From Desulfotignum sp. (lineage in GTDB: Bacteria > Desulfobacterota > Desulfobacteria > Desulfobacterales > Desulfobacteraceae), in contig JAIPDY010000040.1 of assembly GCA_021737445.1 (NCBI GenBank), positions 1-19,042 on the forward strand: a stretch of DNA of 19,042 bases, in the 5' to 3' direction. Within the stretch, counting starts at the first letter, position 1; every line of letters starts with the position of its first letter. The notes under the pieces were generated by a model that saw nothing but the letters and a program-made list of their open reading frames with translations, had not been told where the DNA came from and did no database searches. Made by a program: the position numbers and the translations under genes. Positions 1-7,024 of this stretch are shown here, one piece after another.

Positions 1-85
1 ACCCATCTCGAACACGGAAGTTAAGCTCTTTAGCGCCGATGGTACTGCATGGGAGACTGTGTGGGAGAGTAGGACACCGCCGGAT
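1..85 (+). rRNA. rrf: 5S ribosomal RNA, 3' part (5' end outside window)
   Basis: The first ~85 bases match the 3' two-thirds of bacterial 5S rRNA. Visible landmarks are the loop segment around CATCTCGAACACGGAAGTTAAG, the GATGGTACTGCATGGGAGAC stretch and the late GAGAGTAGGACACCGCCGGA helix. The 5' end lies before the window, so this is the last gene of a ribosomal RNA operon reading into the window. The exact 3' end is uncertain by a few bases. A rho-independent terminator follows directly. Confidence 0.95.
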
Positions 86-93
86 TATTTATC

Positions 94-135
94 AAAAGCC
101 CTGATTGTTTATCATAAACAGTCAGGGCTTTTTTT
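94..135 (+). terminator. Rho-independent terminator of the rRNA operon
   Basis: Bases 94-110 pair with 116-132 to form a 17-bp stem containing one G-T wobble, with a five-base loop (ATCAT, 111-115). The right arm ends in an uninterrupted T tract through 135. The hairpin begins about 10 bases after the 5S end. It is a textbook intrinsic terminator, and it separates the rRNA operon from the adenine deaminase gene. Confidence 0.95.
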
Positions 136-229
136 GTTTTTCCTTTATGGAATATTTATTATGCGATATTCTTATCCAAAAACATGCCATGTATGATACT
201 GCTATTATATCTGTTTTTTGGAGAGATCG

Positions 230-2056
230 ATGATATCATCTTATGACCGTGTTCCCCGCCATCTGATCACAAGTGATCTGGCTGCCGTTGCCATGGGAAA
301 AAAACCGGCAGACCTGATTATCAAAAACGGCCGTCTGGTGGATGTGTGCACCGCCAGGATCCGGGACAATACAGACATCGCTGTATATAAAGGGTATATT
401 GCCCTTGTGGGTGATGCCTCCCATGTCCAGACAGCTGAAAATACCCGGGTGCTGGATGTGTCAAAACGATACCTTTGTCCAGGTTTGATCGATTCGCATA
501 TGCATGTGGAAAGTTCCATGGTGGATCTGCCGTCATTTGCAGCAGGCGTTCTTGCCCAGGGTACCACCACCATCTGTCCGGATATACATGAGTTGACCAA
601 TGTTCTTGGTATGGGAGCCGTGGATCTGTTTTATCGCAGTGCCTTGGGCCTGCCTTTGAAAGTTCTCATTGCCATGCCGGTATGTGTCCCCTCGTTGCCT
701 GGTATGGAGGATGCCGGTGCGGTTATCACCCCTTTGGAAGTGCACAGAGCCTATGAAAGCGGGAAGGTGTTTCTTCAGGGTGAGCAGATGAATTTTCCCG
801 GGGTGATCTTTGGAGATGAAACCGTTCACCAGATTATTGCCCAAGGCATGAAAGCCAATAAGGTTCTTACCGGCCATTATGCGGGAGAAGACCTGAATGC
901 CGGACTCAATGCCTATATTGCATCGGGCATGACAGCTGATCATGAAACCACCACTGCCCAGGGGGCCCGTGCCCGGGCCGGCCTGGGGATGTATGTGCAG
1001 CAGCGATACGGCAGTGCCTGGCTGGATCTGCCCCGCCTGATCGAGGCCGTGACCCATGATCCTGGCAGCGACACCCGGTTTTATACCCTGGTCACCGATG
1101 ATGTGACTTCTGCCACCATTGTAAACCAGGGCCATCTGGTCCGGGTTTTGAGAAAAGCGATCCAACTGGGGACAAATCCTGTTCACGCCCTGCAGATGGT
1201 CACCATCAATGCCGCACAGATGCTGGAGGCCGGCTGCTGGATCGGGTCTTTGACCCCGGGCCGGGCACCCGACATCCTGGTGGTGGATAACCTGGCGGAG
1301 TTCTGCATTTCCCAGGTTTTCTGTGATGGGACCCTGGTGGCTGAAAACAACAGCCTTCTCACATCCATCCCCAGGTTTGATTATCCAAACTGGGCACTTG
1401 ATACCATGCACCTGGATCCGCTGGATGCAACAGATTTTCAGATTCCTGCGCCTTCCAGAAGAACTGTCAGGATCAGGGTGATCCAACTTTTTCCAGGCCA
1501 GGTCCACACCCTGTCTAAAATTGTCACCCATCAGGCCACAGACAGATACCTGGAAGCAGATCCCAAACAGGATCTGGCCAAAGCAGGGATGTTTTTCCGC
1601 CATTCACCCAACGGCACTGCAGAAAAAACCCGGGGGATGGGGTTTGTCTCCGGTACAAAATTTCTACCTGGATCTGCCTATGCTTCAACCGTTTCCCACG
1701 ACTGCCATAATCTTCTGGTGGTGGGAATGGATGATGCAGCCATGGCCCTGGCTGCCAACACCCTTATTGATTCAGGCGGCGGCCTGGCTGTGGTAATGGA
1801 AAACCGGGTACTGGCCCATCTGCCTTTGCCCCTGGGCGGTATTATGGGACTTGCATCCATGGAAACGACTGCATCAAAAATTTATGCAGTTGAAGAGGCC
1901 CTGGCTATGATCGGCTGCCCCCACAAATCTTTTGAAATGACTTTGAGTCTGCTGGGTCTTGTGGTTTTAGGGGAACTTCGACTTTCCAACCGGGGTCTGG
2001 TGGAACTCAAACAGGGGCAGGCTCCCCGGTTTGTTGATCTGGTCTTGGATCCGTGA
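230..2056 (+). CDS. ade: Adenine deaminase (amidohydrolase family)
   Basis: Deaminates adenine to hypoxanthine plus ammonia in cytosolic purine salvage. The 608-residue protein has the Ade layout: an amidohydrolase barrel with metal-binding H90-x-H92-x-E94 (in DSHMHVESSM), the D118-x-H120-E121 segment, the GEQMNFPGV block (184-192), H216, H238 and D290-D291. A C-terminal adenine-deaminase domain carries SHDCHNLLVVG and the GGGLAVV and LPLPLGGIMG blocks. Some canonical stretches differ: the usual SDD-x-HP reads TDDVTS (289-294), and the usual REGSA reads QRYGSA. It is therefore a divergent Ade, and its substrate should not be taken as certain. The start is ATG 230, preceded by GGAGAG (220-225). 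A TTG at 218 would add four residues but overlaps that ribosome binding site. A possible -10 (TATTAT, 203-208) lacks a clear -35. The next gene follows after 33 bases, so the two are probably cotranscribed. Confidence 0.9.
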   Translation: MISSYDRVPRHLITSDLAAVAMGKKPADLIIKNGRLVDVCTARIRDNTDIAVYKGYIALVGDASHVQTAENTRVLDVSKRYLCPGLIDSHMHVESSMVDLPSFAAGVLAQGTTTICPDIHELTNVLGMGAVDLFYRSALGLPLKVLIAMPVCVPSLPGMEDAGAVITPLEVHRAYESGKVFLQGEQMNFPGVIFGDETVHQIIAQGMKANKVLTGHYAGEDLNAGLNAYIASGMTADHETTTAQGARARAGLGMYVQQRYGSAWLDLPRLIEAVTHDPGSDTRFYTLVTDDVTSATIVNQGHLVRVLRKAIQLGTNPVHALQMVTINAAQMLEAGCWIGSLTPGRAPDILVVDNLAEFCISQVFCDGTLVAENNSLLTSIPRFDYPNWALDTMHLDPLDATDFQIPAPSRRTVRIRVIQLFPGQVHTLSKIVTHQATDRYLEADPKQDLAKAGMFFRHSPNGTAEKTRGMGFVSGTKFLPGSAYASTVSHDCHNLLVVGMDDAAMALAANTLIDSGGGLAVVMENRVLAHLPLPLGGIMGLASMETTASKIYAVEEALAMIGCPHKSFEMTLSLLGLVVLGELRLSNRGLVELKQGQAPRFVDLVLDP

Positions 2057-2089
2057 TATGGTATCATCCTGTAATTCAAGGAGAAGGTA

Positions 2090-2662
2090 ATGGAGAAAAA
2101 TCCTCACCACCTTGTCATGGGGGAACTGACCGATTTTCTCACAGGAGAAACCCGGCCCGACACCCATGATGAACGCTTCCGCCAGAAGATCGCCCAGCAC
2201 CTGATTCAGGTCTGCAAATTTGACAAAAGTGATATTGAGACCCGACGGCCGGTGATCATCCAGGCCCGGGATAAAAAAGCCTCTTTGCGTATCGATTTTC
2301 TTGTGCGGGCCGGGGAGAAAACCGGCATGATGATCCGGTATGCGCCAGGGTCACTGGTTACGCGGCGACTTCCCAACCTGGCGCTGTCCCGGATTATTCA
2401 CCCGTATCAGATTCCGGTTGTTGTGACCACCAACGGGGAGGATGCAGAGATCATCAACGGCCTCACTGGCAGGGTCACAGATCAGGGGATTGATGCGATT
2501 CCGGACAAACAGGCATTGACAGCCCTGCGTGACCAAAAATCTTTTCCCTTGATAACAGAGGCGCTGTTTGAAAAAGCATCCAGGATCGCCTATGCCTGTG
2601 AAGTGGACGGGGCATGCCCCTGTGACACGGATGTGTGCATCCAGAACCTGGAGAATAATTAG
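2090..2662 (+). CDS. HsdR N-terminal-like (PD-(D/E)XK fold) protein with C-terminal Cys cluster
   Basis: 190-residue soluble protein resembling the stand-alone HsdR_N_2-type domain of type I restriction R subunits. No helicase or methylase partner is present, so it is not a restriction system. Residues 46-86 follow the nuclease-core pattern: a charged strand, then R67-I-D69-F, then a hydrophobic strand. The ECKAP-like motif expected on that strand reads MMIRYAPG (80-87), so the catalytic Glu/Lys pair appears lost and nuclease activity is doubtful. Residues 108-140 (PVVVTTNGEDAEI, then a GLTGRV turn) match the conserved later part of these proteins. The tail has a CX5CXCX4C cluster (C170, C176, C178, C183) that could bind a metal or Fe-S cluster. 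The start ATG 2090 has a strong AAGGAG site (2078-2083). Its TAG stop overlaps the stop of the convergent uvrA. The function is unknown. Confidence 0.75.
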   Translation: MEKNPHHLVMGELTDFLTGETRPDTHDERFRQKIAQHLIQVCKFDKSDIETRRPVIIQARDKKASLRIDFLVRAGEKTGMMIRYAPGSLVTRRLPNLALSRIIHPYQIPVVVTTNGEDAEIINGLTGRVTDQGIDAIPDKQALTALRDQKSFPLITEALFEKASRIAYACEVDGACPCDTDVCIQNLENN

Positions 2663-5475
2663 GAATCAAGCGTTTTGCTCAGGTAATATCCGGTATAGGA
2701 GGTCTGGTGCTGTGCCACCTCTTCGGGACTGCCCTGGGCAACAATTTTGCCCCCTTTGTCTCCGCCCTCAGGGCCAAGGTCAATGATATGGTCGGCATAT
2801 TTGATCACATCCATGTTATGCTCGATCACCACAACGGTGTTGCCGGCTGCCACCAGCCGGTCCAGCACAGAGAGCAGACGGTTGATATCATCAACATGAA
2901 GGCCGGTGGTGGGTTCATCCAGAATATAGATGGTTTTTCCGGTACTTTTTTTTGACAGCTCCCTGGCCAGTTTGATACGCTGGGCCTCTCCCCCGGAAAG
3001 GGTTGTGGCTGACTGGCCTAAGGTGATATACCCCAGTCCCACCTCCACCAGTGTGGCCAGTTTGGTCTGGATCACAGATATGTTGTCAAAGAACCGGACA
3101 GCCTGGTTGATGGTCATATCCAGTACCTGGGCGATGTTTTTGCCTTTGTACCGGATATCCAGGGTTTCTTTGTTAAACTGCCTGCCTTTGCACACATCAC
3201 AGGCCACATGGACATCGGGCAGAAAATGCATTTCAATTTTAATGATCCCGTCTCCTGCACATGCTTCACACCGGCCCCCCCGGACATTGAAACTGAACCG
3301 GCCGGGTTTATATCCTCTGACCCGGGCATCAGGTGTCTGGGCAAACAACTCCCTGATGGGGGGCAGGACACCTGTGTAGGTTCCGGGGTTGGACCGAGGA
3401 GTTTTCCCGATGGCGGACTGGTCAATGTGAATCACCTTGTCCAGATGTTCCATCCCGATAATTTGGTCATGGGTGCCCACAGCTTTTGTTGTGTGGTTGA
3501 TCCGGTTGGAGAGGGCCGGGTAAAGGGTGGACAGCACCAGCGTGGATTTGCCTGAGCCCGAGACCCCGGTCACGCAGATAAAACAGCCCAAGGGAAAAGA
3601 CACCGTTATCTGCTTGAGGTTGTTGGCCGACACCTTTGCAATGGTCACAGTATTTCCATTGCCTTTTCTCCGGACCGGGGGGATTGGAATTTTTTTTGTG
3701 CCGCAAAGGTATTGACCGGTCAGCGAGTCCGGGCAGGCAAACAGGCCTTCGGGCGGGCCGGAAAAAAGAACCTGGCCCCCGTTGACCCCGGCGGCCGGAC
3801 CCATATCTATGACATGGTCAGACGACAAAATGGTTTTCATATCATGTTCCACCACCACCACGGTATTGCCCAGGTTCCTTAAATCCATGAGGGTTTTGAT
3901 GAGCCTGGCATTATCCCGCTGGTGCAGGCCGATGCTGGGTTCATCCAGCACATAGAGGACCCCGGTGAGCCGGGAGCCGATCTGGGTTGCCAGTCTGATT
4001 CTCTGGCTTTCTCCGCCTGACAGGGTGGCAGCGGACCGGGAAAGGGTCAGGTAGTCAAGGCCCACATTTTCCAGAAAACCCAGTCGCTGGGTCAGCTCCT
4101 TGAAAATTCCGGCGCTGATGATTTTGTCTTTGCCGGTCAGTGTCAATGAACAGATCGTTGCCAGGGCCTTTTTAATTGAAAGCCCGGTGATCTCCCAGAT
4201 GGTGTGCCCCCCCACCCGGACATTGGCTGAAGCCTTATTGAGCCGGGTGCCGCAGCATTTTGGACAGGCTGTAAAATTCATGTACCGGGCAAGATCCTGG
4301 CGGACTGATCTTGTGTCTGTCTCATGATACCGCCTTTTTAAATAGGGAATAATGCCCTCAAATTTTTTTTTATAGAGAATTTTTTTCCCTGCCTGCTCCG
4401 TATAAAATGGAATGGTTTCCTTTCCGGATCCATAAAGCAGCACTTTGCGGAACCGGGGGGATAACTGCTTAAAAGGGGTATAGATATCTTCTGCAAAATG
4501 GGCGGTCAATGCATCCAGAAATTCCATGAACTGAACCGAGTCTCTGTTCTGCCAGGGAAGAACCGCCCCCTGGCGCAGGGAGATACCGGCATCGGGCACA
4601 ATCAGGCCCGGATCAAATTCCGTGACGGTTCCCAGGCCGTCACAATGGGAACAGGCCCCCTGGGGGGAGTTGAATGAAAAACCTGCCGGGGTGAACGGCG
4701 GATAACTGATATTGCAGTTCAGACAGGAGGCGGTCTCACTGAATAAAATATCCTGATTCTGATCCAGGTTCAGGACGATGACAGGTCCCTGTGACAGGCT
4801 CAGGGCAAGTTCCAGAGAGTCACTCAGGCGGTTTTCAATGCCCGGCTTGACCACCAGCCGGTCCACCACCACCTCTATGGTGTGCTTTTTGTGCCTGTCC
4901 AGACCTGGATGATTCTGGGTGGAACAGATCACGCCATCCACCCGCATCCTGGCAAACCCCTGTTTTTTCATCCGGGTGAAAACCGCTTCATGACAGCCTT
5001 TCTGGTCCCGGATCAACAGGGCCATCAGGATGATCCGGGTATTTTCGGGCATGGCCATGATCCGGTCACTGATCTGGTCAACAGACATGGACGCAATGGG
5101 TTTGCCGCACTGATGGCAATAAGGGGTTCCCACCCTTGCAAACAGCAGCCGCAGGTAATCATAGATTTCCGTGATGGTTCCCACTGTTGACCGGGGATTG
5201 TGGCCGGCGGTTTTCTGTTCAATGGAAATGGCAGGTGACAGGCCGTCTATACTGTCCACATCCGGCTTGTCCATCTGCCCTAAAAACTGTCTGGCGTAAG
5301 TGGACAACGATTCCACATAACGCCTTTGTCCTTCCGCATAAAGGGTATCAAAGGCAAGGGTGGATTTGCCTGATCCGGACAGGCCTGTAATTACTGTGAG
5401 GCTGTTTTTGGGAATCTGTACATCGATGTTTTTCAGGTTGTGTTCCCTGGCCCCCTGGATGATGATCTTATCCAT
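2659..5475 (-). CDS. uvrA: UvrABC system protein A (excinuclease ABC subunit A)
   Basis: DNA-damage sensor of nucleotide excision repair; the dimer loads UvrB at lesions. The length of 938 residues is normal. Two ABC ATPase modules are complete: Walker A GLSGSGKS (31-38) and GVSGSGKS (637-644), signature LSGGE (485-489 and 826-830), and Walker B VLDEPS and ILDEPT (509-514, 851-856). Zinc ligands are C251, C254, C275, C278 and C736, C739, C760, C763. An additional C120-x2-C123 pair is also present. The start is ATG 5475, inside the end of pdxA (8-base overlap). No strong ribosome binding site is seen, so translation probably depends on reinitiation after pdxA. The TAA stop shares bases with the TAG stop of the opposing HsdR_N-like gene (2659-2662), leaving no room for a conventional intergenic terminator. 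Confidence 0.97.
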   Translation of the reverse strand: MDKIIIQGAREHNLKNIDVQIPKNSLTVITGLSGSGKSTLAFDTLYAEGQRRYVESLSTYARQFLGQMDKPDVDSIDGLSPAISIEQKTAGHNPRSTVGTITEIYDYLRLLFARVGTPYCHQCGKPIASMSVDQISDRIMAMPENTRIILMALLIRDQKGCHEAVFTRMKKQGFARMRVDGVICSTQNHPGLDRHKKHTIEVVVDRLVVKPGIENRLSDSLELALSLSQGPVIVLNLDQNQDILFSETASCLNCNISYPPFTPAGFSFNSPQGACSHCDGLGTVTEFDPGLIVPDAGISLRQGAVLPWQNRDSVQFMEFLDALTAHFAEDIYTPFKQLSPRFRKVLLYGSGKETIPFYTEQAGKKILYKKKFEGIIPYLKRRYHETDTRSVRQDLARYMNFTACPKCCGTRLNKASANVRVGGHTIWEITGLSIKKALATICSLTLTGKDKIISAGIFKELTQRLGFLENVGLDYLTLSRSAATLSGGESQRIRLATQIGSRLTGVLYVLDEPSIGLHQRDNARLIKTLMDLRNLGNTVVVVEHDMKTILSSDHVIDMGPAAGVNGGQVLFSGPPEGLFACPDSLTGQYLCGTKKIPIPPVRRKGNGNTVTIAKVSANNLKQITVSFPLGCFICVTGVSGSGKSTLVLSTLYPALSNRINHTTKAVGTHDQIIGMEHLDKVIHIDQSAIGKTPRSNPGTYTGVLPPIRELFAQTPDARVRGYKPGRFSFNVRGGRCEACAGDGIIKIEMHFLPDVHVACDVCKGRQFNKETLDIRYKGKNIAQVLDMTINQAVRFFDNISVIQTKLATLVEVGLGYITLGQSATTLSGGEAQRIKLARELSKKSTGKTIYILDEPTTGLHVDDINRLLSVLDRLVAAGNTVVVIEHNMDVIKYADHIIDLGPEGGDKGGKIVAQGSPEEVAQHQTSYTGYYLSKTLDS

Positions 5476-6520
5476 TACAGGTGCCCGGGTCTGTCTGGTT
5501 ATGGGCCTGGAAAACCGCCAGCTTTACCGCGGCAATCAGGCTGTCTGGTTCAGCTTTTCCCTGCCAGGCAATATCATAGGCAGTGCCATGGTCAACCGAT
5601 GTTCTGATAATGGGCAGTCCCAAGGTAATGTTCACACCATCCTTAAAATGGATCAGCTTGAAGGGAATCAGGCCCTGGTCATGGTACATGCATATCACGG
5701 CATCACAGCCGGTGTTCAATGCATGGTTAAACACCGTATCAGGCGGCAGCGGACCTGTTATATTCATGCCCTGCTGCCGGGCCGCCCGTACAGCCGGTGC
5801 AATAATGTTCTGCTCTTCTGTTCCAAAAAGCGTGTCCTCGCCGGCATGGGGATTCAGACCTGCCACCGCCAGCCTGGGGTGCGGGATGTTAAAGCGTGTC
5901 TTTAAAGCGGTGTACGTCAGAAGGATGGTGTCTGCAATCTTGTCCCGGGTCAGGGTTTTTGATACCTGTGCCAGGGGGATATGGATGGTTACCAGCACCA
6001 CTTTGAGGGTTTTTCCGGCCAGCATCATGGCAAATTTCAGGGTGCGGGTCTGGTGGGCAATCAATTCGGTGTGTCCGTGAAAGGGGGAGCCGGCCATTTT
6101 CAGGCCGGTTTTGGTGATGGGGCAGGTGACCAGGGCATCTGTTTTCCGGGTCATGGCCAGGTCCACCCCTGTATGGATATAATCTGCCATGGCCTGGCCT
6201 ATTTCCGGGGTCATGGCAGTCAAATCAGGCATCTTCACATCCATTGCTGACACTGGCATCAGGTCCAGACAGCCTGGTTTATACCGGCCCTGTTCCGGAC
6301 GGGTGATCTGATTCAGAACCAGGGGGATGGAAAATTGTGAAAAAGCAAGTTGGATAATATAAGGATCTCCAATGACAAGGGGTCTGCAAAAGTCATGGAG
6401 TTTATTCCCATGCAGTGCCTTTACCAGAATTTCGGGTCCGATGCCCAGCGGGTCTCCCATGGTGATGCCGATAATCGGCCGGTTATGGGGGTGCGGCTTT
6501 TGTGCAGATGGGGATGTCAT
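5468..6520 (-). CDS. pdxA: 4-hydroxythreonine-4-phosphate dehydrogenase
   Basis: NAD-dependent enzyme of DXP-dependent pyridoxal 5'-phosphate synthesis: oxidises 4-phosphohydroxy-L-threonine to the aminoketone used by PdxJ. The 350-residue protein carries the family blocks GITMGDPLGIGPE (18-30), GHTE (149-152), HIPLAQV (180-186), GLNPHAGE (221-228), MYHDQGLIPFK (278-288) and RTSVDHGTAYD (306-316). H180, H225 and H280 have the same spacing (45 and 55 residues) as the metal ligands H166, H211 and H266 of the E. coli enzyme. The start is placed at ATG 6520, giving MTSPSAQ; a TTG at 6574 would add 18 unsupported residues. Neither start has a good ribosome binding site. The final codons overlap the start of uvrA (ATGGATAA), so the two genes form a translationally coupled pair. 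Related PdxA2-type dehydrogenases act on other substrates, so a different role is possible but less likely. Confidence 0.93.
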   Translation of the reverse strand: MTSPSAQKPHPHNRPIIGITMGDPLGIGPEILVKALHGNKLHDFCRPLVIGDPYIIQLAFSQFSIPLVLNQITRPEQGRYKPGCLDLMPVSAMDVKMPDLTAMTPEIGQAMADYIHTGVDLAMTRKTDALVTCPITKTGLKMAGSPFHGHTELIAHQTRTLKFAMMLAGKTLKVVLVTIHIPLAQVSKTLTRDKIADTILLTYTALKTRFNIPHPRLAVAGLNPHAGEDTLFGTEEQNIIAPAVRAARQQGMNITGPLPPDTVFNHALNTGCDAVICMYHDQGLIPFKLIHFKDGVNITLGLPIIRTSVDHGTAYDIAWQGKAEPDSLIAAVKLAVFQAHNQTDPGTCNG

Positions 6521-6604
6521 AAAACATTGATATGCAGTTAAAAGGTTAAAGCTGCAATATACTATTGGTGACAAAGATTGTAAATATGGTTAAAAAATTA
6601 TGCC

Positions 6605-6624
6605 TTCACAATAAAAATTGTGAA
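6605..6624. repeat. Inverted repeat, 8-bp arms, 4-base spacer
   Basis: TTCACAAT (6605-6612) and ATTGTGAA (6617-6624) are perfect reverse complements around AAAA. No T tract follows on either side, so an intrinsic terminator is unlikely. It lies 85-104 bases upstream of the pdxA start and could be an operator. The half-site order is TCACAAT then ATTGTGA, opposite to the CRP arrangement TGTGA-N6-TCACA, so it is not a standard CRP site. Confidence 0.6.
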
Positions 6625-6647
6625 ACCACTGATATAATAGAATATGA

Positions 6648-6827
6648 AAATAAATCATGATTTTGTTTTATTTGGCAAAAAACAGAGTAAATACGAAAAA
6701 AACGGAGAAAAATAATTTTTGTTCCTGTATGGAAAAACCATGATTTGCTAAAATTGCTAAAAAAAATAACCGGTTGAGGAAGTAGTTGTAATTTTTGGGA
6801 AAAATTCTGTTTCACGAAATAAATCAT
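6648..6827 (+). repeat. 11-bp direct repeat pair and AAATCATGATTT palindrome
   Basis: AAATAAATCAT occurs exactly at 6648-6658 and again at 6817-6827. The first copy runs into a perfect 12-bp palindrome, AAATCATGATTT (6652-6663). The sub-sequence CATGATTT recurs at 6739-6746. In very AT-rich DNA, short repeats arise by chance more often, so this is only suggestive of protein-binding sites. Confidence 0.4.
6745..6762 (+). repeat. Tandem 9-bp direct repeat (TTGCTAAAA x2)
   Basis: TTGCTAAAA is present at 6745-6753 and immediately again at 6754-6762, followed by more A residues. An 8-bp palindrome, AACCGGTT, lies just downstream at 6768-6775. Adjacent head-to-tail copies of a nonamer in AT-rich DNA are reminiscent of iterons or DNA-unwinding repeats, but only two copies are present. 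Confidence 0.5.
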
Positions 6828-6948
6828 TAAATTTCAAATGGTTGAAATATTGTGCCAGACAAAAACCTAATCTTTCCCTAACACAGGTGATCCGGTTTGA
6901 CCAGAAATCGATATTCGCATAGAAAAATACATGCTTTTTTTTGATCGG

Positions 6949-6984
6949 TCACTGTTCAGTGATTAGCGGTTAATTCGGTACAAT
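6949..6984 (+). promoter_or_regulatory. Candidate promoter and operator of the dnaA-like gene
   Basis: TCACTG (6949-6954) and CAGTGA (6957-6962) form a perfect inverted repeat around TT. A plausible -10 element, TACAAT, lies at 6979-6984, and the region expected for its -35 (about 6955-6961) falls inside the right half of the palindrome. A regulator bound there would block RNA polymerase. The transcript would have a leader of about 35 bases before the TTG at 7025. The -35 match is weak. Confidence 0.4.
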
Positions 6985-7024
6985 TAATGATAACTCCAAT
7001 TTTCTTTGAAGGAAAAAGGCCTGC

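Larger units (their letters stand above)
6521..7024. promoter_or_regulatory. AT-rich divergent intergenic region between pdxA and dnaA-like gene
   Basis: This 504-base gap separates divergent genes and is strikingly AT-rich; bases 6661-6720 contain only 13 G or C. No convincing coding sequence was found on either strand. It holds several inverted and direct repeats, listed separately. It has no exact TTATCCACA-type DnaA box on either strand. It should contain the promoters of both pdxA and the dnaA-like gene. Such a region before a dnaA-family gene could be a replication origin or an autoregulatory region, but the sequence alone does not prove either. Confidence 0.6.

Noticed and set aside
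533..1603. 356-codon minus-strand open frame inside ade
   Set aside because: It is an antisense shadow of a well-supported adenine deaminase gene; its translation has no recognisable motif and is rich in Gly/His/Gln as expected from the opposite strand.
6605..6624. Inverted repeat considered as a CRP site or terminator
   Set aside because: Half-sites are in the opposite order to CRP and the spacer is four bases; no T tract follows, so neither identity is supported.
6606..6827. 73-codon minus-strand frame in the AT-rich gap
   Set aside because: Phe/Ile/Lys-rich low-complexity translation from AT-rich DNA, without a ribosome binding site or motif.
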